A stretch of 64,000 bases of DNA from Laburnicola sp. R22_1. Its lineage: Eukaryota; Ascomycota; Dothideomycetes; Pleosporales; Didymosphaeriaceae. The notes below the pieces were generated by a model. It made no database searches. It had not been told where the DNA came from and saw nothing but the letters and a program-made list of their open reading frames with translations. The position numbers were made by a program, and so were the translations under genes. Shown here piece after piece: positions 58,046 through 64,000 of this stretch; positions within the stretch are counted from its first letter, which is position 1; each line of letters opens with the position of its first letter. The stretch is taken from the NCBI GenBank assembly GCA_014281115.1, contig JACONQ010000007.1:1922001-1986000 (forward strand). Reading direction: 5' to 3'.

Positions 58046-59900
58046 TGGCTAGTTACTGCGGTTTGCCCTTACACAAAGCGTCCTCATTTTTGTAATAGTG
58101 GCCTTTCTTACCATATTTAATACAGCGTTCTTTGTCTATTAGTAACTTAACCTAGGCGTTAGTATAACTAGAAATATTACCACTAGTATTATTACTTCTA
58201 CTACAACCGCCTCCCCTACTACAACCGCCTTAATTGTTATTATTATTACCCCGCTGCTGCGTAGGGCCCTGCAGCTTTAAGATCGTGGCTTAATAACGTA
58301 TCTTTTTAATAAATAATAATCATAAGTCTAAGTTTAACCATTGCTTGTCAGTCTCTAACCGCGATAGTTTTAAGAGTCAGATAGCAGTAATAATTTTCTA
58401 CTAATTAGAAACGTTAACAGGTGTAGTCGTAATCTTAAATTAGAATAGTCATTCTTTAAAGCTTTCGCAGTCTCTAATCTTTAACTAGTCGCCCTACATG
58501 GCTGCGTACGCCTTACCTATAGAATTTGCCGCCACGTAGCTGCGGTCCAATATATTAAAAATGTCTTTAGTAGACTAAAAGGTACTAGACTTGTTAAAGT
58601 CCATACAATGCTCTAGGCATTAATACGCCACATTAAGGGTGTAATTAAAAATAAACTCTATCTTAGCGTATTTAGTTATAAAGACATAATTATATGCGCT
58701 TAGGTATAAGCGTACAAAACTCTTTTATAGTTTGTAATTCTTACAGTTGTCTAAGCCTTTAAACTTATCGGGCTCACGAAGATAATAGCCAGAAGCCTAA
58801 CTAATGCCTATTAACGCGAACGTTAACTAGCCACTAGACGTATTAGTATAAGCGGTATGGCTAGTGTTTGTAGTAAGTATTATGAGTTATAGGGTACCTG
58901 CTTATAACGTAGCATATATCTAAGCGTGGCGCTATTAAATAATCTTAAGATCTTTAGCGTTTAGATCTTATTATATATATAGTGGTATGTTAGGTAGAGC
59001 AAACGTCGCCGCCTTTAGCTAATCTTTTAGATCCGCAACTTTCCGCTCTTATTCCTTTATATAGGCACGGTATAGTTCTTTAAGCTCCTTTAACTAGTTG
59101 ATACAAGCGAGTGTCTCTATTACCTAGATTTTACGCTAGGCTAAATAATAACACTTAACCTATAGGTTACGCTTTGCTTTTAATAGAGAAAGTTATATAC
59201 ATTTTGCTAACTTTGTAGTGTAGTTATAGCAATCTTCTAACTTAGCCTCTCGCTAATATTCTTAGTAAACCTTATTTTCTAACTTAGCGGCACTATTAGC
59301 GTGCCTCACAAAATGGCCAAAAAGCGACTTTAGCTATTCGCAGGTGGACGTGGCTTCTTACAACAACTCGCCATCGCGAATATCTACTACTATCTCCTAT
59401 TCTAGCTTAGTGTCTTTAGTAGGTAAGCAAAAGACTTTAAAATAGAGTAGTAGTGCGTTAGTATCCTTGTTATATTAAAGTCGCAGCCGCATATTCCTAG
59501 TAGGCTACTTCACAATATTAAAAATAGATTTCCTGCTAGAACCGCAATGCTATCCACATGACGGTCCGTCTATTATTAGTTTGGGGTACTTTACCGTGCC
59601 ACTAACAGGAATTTCCATAGGCTAGCTGTCTAAGGTAACATACTTGCCAGCGCCGCTTACGCCACCTGCACTAAGCATATTTAAGTCCTTCTTATTTAGA
59701 TCTTCTATAATGCGAGGCATAGGGGTCTGTAGGACAGTTCTAAACTATTAGGTCGCGCTCTTATTAGTTAGAATGGCAGGCCCACTTATGCGCCACCCCC
59801 CAGAAATATTTCCGCAGTTCGCCATCTTATTAGTAGTACTAATAGTGTTATGAGGTTTAACTAATAGTTCGAAGTTATTAAGTCTAGCTATACACTATTG
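58046..59900 (-). pseudogene. Gag of gypsy G5
   Basis: The minus-strand frame begins around 59,830. A zinc knuckle at about 58,083-58,130 reads CIKYGKKGHYYKN, from CxxCGKxGHxxxxC with the second and last Cys changed. A start-like MPRIIEDLNKKDLNML segment lies near 59,680-59,720 and MEIPVSGTVKYPKLIIDGPS near 59,560-59,620. The region also holds low-complexity CAACCGCC/TTATTATTA text next to the knuckle (58,200-58,250). Confidence 0.65.
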
Positions 59901-60018
59901 CAGGTACAGTTGCTCTTACTATAAGAGCGCGATATACGTTATCGCGAGTTATAAGTTAATTAAAAGCCTATTATAGCTTACGCTTTATTATAAGCGTGCT
60001 TTTATTAACCTAGTATAA

Positions 60019-60211
60019 TATAAGAGAGCAATTAGGCTTAATTATTAAATAGGTTAAATTGCTATAATAAGAATACTAGGTGCCGCATACTACCTATGTA
60101 GCAGCGGTCCTAAGGACGCGCTAGTACTACCTAATTAGGACTAGCGCACGGGCCGGATTAACGTTGGGCCGACCAGAGGTCCAATGGGCCGATGGGCGGC
60201 AATCTCTAATA
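60019..60211 (-). repeat. 5' LTR of G5
   Basis: 193 bp, starting TATAAGAGAGCAATTAGG on the plus strand and ending CTCTAATA. Inverted GCGCTAGTACTACC/TAATTAGGACTAGCGC parts (about 60,118-60,147) recur in the partner LTR. Confidence 0.88.
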
Positions 60212-60216
60212 CTTGT

Positions 60217-62146
60217 CTACTTTGCCAATATATAAAGACCTATCGCGATAGTAAATAAGGCCTACTTTATCTACTACCTATACTAGAATAATACTAGATA
60301 TTAATTTTAATTAATTATATTACTAAACTTTTGTCTTATATAGTTAATAGTTATATATATAAACACATCCTTACTATAGTTAACTAACTTAGTAAAAATA
60401 AAAGTTTATACTAGTTATAGACTTACGTATTAATACCCTTATATAAGCCTTTATTAAATTTATATAGCGTAAAGAAGGATACCTATAGGATATAGTATTA
60501 GACTAAAAAGCGCAATTTATATCTTACTTCTAGAAATGTCTCTATTAACGCGTTGGTACAAAACCTAAGTTGTTAACATTATATTATTCTAAAACTAATA
60601 GACAAATAGAAAACGCTAACTCTTTTCTAAAACAATACTTAAGAGTATTCGTTAATTACAAATAAGATAACTAGGCCACCCTACTACCTATGGCTAAATT
60701 TATTACTAATTCTTTAATAAGTACTAGTATAGGTGTAACACTATTTTACGCCACTAAAGAATATAAACCCTAGTTAGGTCTAGAGCTATCGCTGCTAATT
60801 AACAAGACACTAACCGCACCTATTAAAGCTAACTATATCTAAGCTAACTATTTTACAGAACGCCTTTATTAGTTACATAATAACCTTCGCAAAAGTCTTA
60901 AATAGGCTTAGGCAAAGTAAGCAGAGTACGCTAATAATAAAAGGCAACTCTCCAAAGTGTTTAAAGTTAGTAACTAAGTTATAGTTAATTTTTATTATAC
61001 TTATACGACTTAACCTAGCCAATCTTTAGACTATAAGAACTATAGACTATTTATAATTATTAAATTAATTAATAATATAGCCTATAAGATAGACCTTTAC
61101 TAAAGATACAGATTTATAATATATTTTTCCTATAGTTACTATATTTGTATAAGTAACTACTATTTAGCCAAGCACCTATACCCAAAGACCCTATTATAAT
61201 TACTAACTCTAATATCTAAGATAACTCTAACTACAAAGTTAAAGCAATTTTAGCTATATAACTTAATTAAAATCTAAAGAATCTACTAATATATAATCGT
61301 AAGGGCCTTTTATAGTATATAGTTAAATAGAAGAACTACCTACTAGGACTAAACAACTCGTTATAGAAGCCATATATAAACTTAATTAGCTTATTAGACC
61401 TAGTCTATAACTAGCATAAGGCTCACCTATCTACTCCTATTTATAGGAAGTTTACCACACTAATAGGCAAATAGGATATATTATTACTAAGGATAAGCAA
61501 ACTTGCTACCTTAATATAATATAATATATAGGCAGTAAGTATTTATATTCTCCCCTACTAATGCAAGTTACTATTATAAAAAGGATGTCTCTACTATCTA
61601 TATTACTATTAATATTTATTATAGTAGTTTCGCCCTTAGATAATATAGACTAAGATATTAGTGTTATAAGTATAATAGTAAGATACCTATATATTAGAAA
61701 TTACTTATATACTAGGGGTTGCCTATATATTAGAGACTATATAGTTAAGCCTAACAAAAGTAACTATGCCTAGTAATAGTAATTACGCTTAATAATAGTA
61801 AACTACTACATATGCACACGCTAACGTTACTACCTATAAGTAAGAATTTAAAAGTTATAATTTATAAGCTATAGTTATAAGTTATAATTATATAATATAT
61901 AGACAAAATTTTGGTAATCTAGCCTAGTAGCTTATACCTAGATAACTAAAAACACTAGATTTACTATAGCGCCATTATACTAACCTAGTATACAATCTTA
62001 GTAATATGTCTAATAGATAATAAAACTAGCCACAGATGCAATGTGCATTAAAAACCTAGGTATAAGGTAATAATTTTAGATACTAGGATGCCAGAGGCAT
62101 AAGAAAAGTATAGTATTGTCACAAGAGTAATAAAACTGCTCTTCTT
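60217..62146 (+). pseudogene. Integrase core and C-terminus of gypsy G4
   Basis: With the duplication removed, AAAGCTTGTCTACTTTGCCA restores KACLLCQ across the G5 insertion, the CxxC of the HHCC finger. Core text follows around 60,270-60,480 (ILDINFN for WTDIDF; VNQLSK near 60,380-60,400). The C-terminal integrase lies around 60,880-61,200 with an ANNKRQLSKVFKVSN-type stretch. No chromodomain could be assigned with confidence; 61,300-62,146 is otherwise unassigned 3' sequence. Confidence 0.68.
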
Positions 62147-62160
62147 AGAGGGGGGGGTAG
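62147..62160 (+). other. Polypurine tract of G4
   Basis: AGAGGGGGGGGTAG directly before the 3' LTR, the plus-strand primer site of the element. Confidence 0.8.
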
Positions 62161-62372
62161 TGTGATAAATTAATGTCTAGAGGCGCCGCAGCCCTAAGGC
62201 AGGCTGGAGATAACACTTTATCTTCGGCGCTAGCCTAACTAGGCCTAGCACCTAGCGCTTACCACGCGCTCACTATATAGTAGGCGTAGGTAATCACTAG
62301 GATTCCTATGCAGTATCTCACCCATAGAGTTTAATTAACTATTATCTTAACTCTAACTATTAATCCTTTATA
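62161..62372 (+). repeat. 3' LTR of G4
   Basis: 212 bp, TGTGATAAATTAATG...TCCTTTATA; pairs with 46,898-47,109. Confidence 0.88.
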
Positions 62373-63223
62373 TAGGACAAAATAAGTAAGAATTTAAAGT
62401 AAATTCTAAGGACTATAGTAGATACCTAGTTAGTTATAAAGTATTAAATCTTTATAGAATATAAATCCTAGTGTTTAAGTATATAATTACTATATATATT
62501 ATTATATTTAATAAAATATTATTCTATAAGGGAAAATCTAATTAAGGTATATTTTATAAAGAAGTAGTAAAGATTATTAAAGTTCTATATAAGGAGAAGA
62601 TTAATAATTTAAAAGAAGAGTTAGTAAATATCCTTAATCTTCTTACTATACTAAATAAGTAAGCAAGTACTAAGCAAGTAGAAAATAGTGCTCCTATCTA
62701 GCAATCTAAGAGTTTAGCTAGCTAGGCTAGTATTTAAGTAGCTAATAGGACTAATATATAGGTAGCAAGCTTAGCTAATAAGTCGCTAAGAATTTATATA
62801 GTTTAAAGCAAGTATATAGGACTTATAATCCTTAAATAAATACTAGAGCTAGGCAATCTAGAGTATAATAAGTTAAAAAATTATAAGGAGACTAATAGCT
62901 ACTAAAGTATACACTAATCTTAGCAAGCTAGCTTATTAGATTCTAAAGAGCGTTCTTTTTAAAGTGTGGGGACTAAGAGCTCTATAGCTATCTTTTAATC
63001 TAGCACTAGAAGCTTAATTACGCTAGAGAAAGCAAATAACCTACTAGTAAGCTAAAAGTAAAGGCAAGATTAAGCACCTATAAAATTAAGTAAAACACTC
63101 TAATGTAATAACGTAAATATAGGCATTTAGAATTATTTACCTCTTTAATAATAAAAAGATTATAATTAGTATAATAATACTACTAATTAGCTAGAAAGTA
63201 GGTTAGGTATATATATACTAATT
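62373..63223 (+). pseudogene. Ty1/copia C4: integrase end and linker
   Basis: Continues C4 after G4 and aligns to the inverse of 42,360-42,162 followed by 36,531-35,880, i.e. C3 without the G3 insertion. It covers the integrase C-terminus and the linker to RT. It supplies the empty site for G3 at about 62,580. Stops throughout. Confidence 0.6.
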
Positions 63224-63234
63224 GCTAGTTATAT

Positions 63235-63357
63235 GTGGCGTTATTTTATCTACCTAGGGGTAGGATGATAAAGGCTTTCATCTTAAATAACATAACAAGA
63301 AAAGCAGAGCCCCTGCTTAGTAATTAAAAAAAGGCGTAAAAAGGTAATAAAAAAAAG
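63235..63357 (-). mobile_element. Short retroposon, family 1, 5'-truncated copy S1c
   Basis: 123 bp, flanked by GCTAGTTATAT (63,224-63,234) and GCTAGTTGTAT (63,358-63,368). It has the body and GGCGTTATTTT 3' end of family 1 but lacks the tRNA-like head, ending at AAAAAGGTAAT followed by an A-run. 5' truncation is typical of LINE-driven retroposition. Confidence 0.68.
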
Positions 63358-63368
63358 GCTAGTTGTAT

Positions 63369-63889
63369 AATAAAAAAAGTCTAAGATAACTTTCTATTTA
63401 TATATATTCTAGAAGTATAGACAGCCTAGAATAAGTACTAAAAGTATACTATAATAAATTCTATAGTTACTATAGCAATACTTAAAAAAATACTAAGAGT
63501 ATTACCTTTTACTTATTTATGTAGAGATAAGCTACTAAAGCTATCTACCTTATAGAAATACCTTACTAAATATCTACTTAGAAGGCTCTTTAAGTAAGCC
63601 TCTTATATTAAAATTAGGATACTTAAGAAAAAGGAACCTAAATAGTAATCTATTAAGTATAAGCTACTAGATAACTACTTGTATTAAAGTGGGTTTAGAC
63701 CTATAAGTTTAATTAGAATAAGTACTTTCTAAAGTGTAAGGCTTAAATTATTATAAAGAGTAATCTTTAGAATAAGAACTTGCTATAGTTAACCTATATA
63801 GCAACACTTATAGTATAGTTATTTAGAACTAGAATAGTAATTATAGTAGAAAATAATTTAGAGATTGTTTAATATAATATAGTAGGAGT
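63369..63889 (+). pseudogene. Ty1/copia C4: N-terminal reverse transcriptase
   Basis: Aligns to the inverse of about 35,860-35,340 (C3). Text includes RVLPFTYLCRDKLLKLSTL near 63,495-63,550 and LIRISTF-SVRLKLL-RVIFRIRTC near 63,710-63,780. It is cut at about 63,890 by a family-3 retroposon, so the catalytic motif is not in the window. Confidence 0.6.
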
Positions 63890-64000
63890 ATTCTTAAACA
63901 CTTATTAAAGATTTTTATTGTGTAGAGATTCTACCCAAGGTTAAGTCTATACTATATATAAAGAGGAGTAAAATAGGAGGCACTATAACCTAGTATCTAG
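63890..64000 (-). mobile_element. Family 3 retroposon, partial (runs off the window)
   Basis: The first 110 bp match the minus-strand 3' end of the 14,166-15,327 insertion (TTATTAAAGATTTTTATTGT, then GTGTAGAGATTC and AGGCACTATAACCTAGTA). It interrupts copia C4. Length and flanking duplication cannot be determined because the other end lies outside. Confidence 0.6.

Larger units (their letters stand above)
52890..60211 (-). mobile_element. Ty3/gypsy LTR retrotransposon G5, nested in G4
   Basis: Two LTRs (52,890-53,108; 60,019-60,211) flanked by CTTAT (52,885-52,889) and CTTGT (60,212-60,216), a 5-bp duplication with one G-to-A change. A polypurine tract (complement of TTACCCCCCCCCCCTC, about 53,109-53,124) next to the left LTR shows minus orientation. 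Domains from right to left are gag, zinc knuckle, protease region, RT, RNase H, integrase, then a 20-bp minisatellite. It is less RIP-damaged than G1 or G4, with several open stretches of 80-107 codons. Confidence 0.92.
46898..62372 (+). mobile_element. Ty3/gypsy LTR retrotransposon G4, interrupted by G5
   Basis: Two 212-bp LTRs (46,898-47,109; 62,161-62,372), internal gag, protease, RT, RNase H and integrase on the plus strand, and a polypurine tract AGAGGGGGGGGTAG at 62,147-62,160. It split copia C4, whose frame resumes at 62,373. Flanks TAGGG and TAGGA resemble a 5-bp duplication, but the empty paralogue at 42,365 already contains both in tandem, so the duplication is uncertain. G5 (7.3 kb) sits in the integrase; own length is about 8.1 kb. 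Confidence 0.87.

Noticed and set aside
1..64000. Host protein-coding genes
   Set aside because: Both strands were read for conserved motifs; every recognisable domain belongs to a mobile element and the rest is stop-dense.

Overview
The window is AT-rich, gene-free repeat DNA from what is most likely a filamentous ascomycete (Pezizomycotina). Almost every recognisable reading frame belongs to a transposable element. TpA is very abundant, while CpA and TpG are scarce, and CAA/CAG/TGG codons have become TAA/TAG. That is the pattern left by repeat-induced point mutation (RIP). No host gene, tRNA, rRNA or CRISPR array was found.

Layout. Positions 600-23,205 hold a Ty1/copia relic on the minus strand (C1). 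It is split by a 19.4-kb Ty3/gypsy element, G1 (2,131-21,528), which itself contains the gypsy element G2 (8,788-18,153). G1 and G2 also carry retroposon-like insertions. Positions 23,220-31,150 hold a second copia gag relic (C2) and a long unidentified coding relic, again loaded with about 1.2-kb insertions. Positions 31,150-44,960 hold a third copia element on the minus strand (C3). It is interrupted by a perfect-palindrome MITE, a nearly intact Tc1/mariner transposon, the LTR element G3 and a poly(A)-tailed short retroposon. Positions 44,970-63,889 hold a fourth copia relic on the plus strand (C4). It is interrupted by two solo LTRs and by gypsy G4 (46,898-62,372); G4 is broken inside its integrase zinc finger by gypsy G5 (52,890-60,211, minus strand).

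Most boundaries rest on paired LTRs and target-site duplications: CTAGC/TTAGC for G1, AAGAT for G2, ACTTT for G3, CTTGT/CTTAT for G5, GGCAC and GTAGT for the solo LTRs, and TA for the MITE and mariner. Several are confirmed by an empty copy of the same target elsewhere in the window. This gives a relative history: copia relics oldest, gypsy elements next, then retroposons, solo LTRs, MITE and mariner.

The least expected material is of three kinds. First, at least three families of retroposon-like insertions with 9-18-bp target duplications occur in short (123-317 bp) and long (about 1.15-1.2 kb) forms sharing one end; one family has a tRNA-like head. Second, a 703-bp palindrome has 310-bp arms that look identical. 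Third, a Tc1/mariner element (DD34E, two introns, one stop codon) sits exactly in the TA duplication of that palindrome. All reading was by eye. Coordinates of degraded domains are approximate; LTR, TIR and duplication coordinates are base-level.
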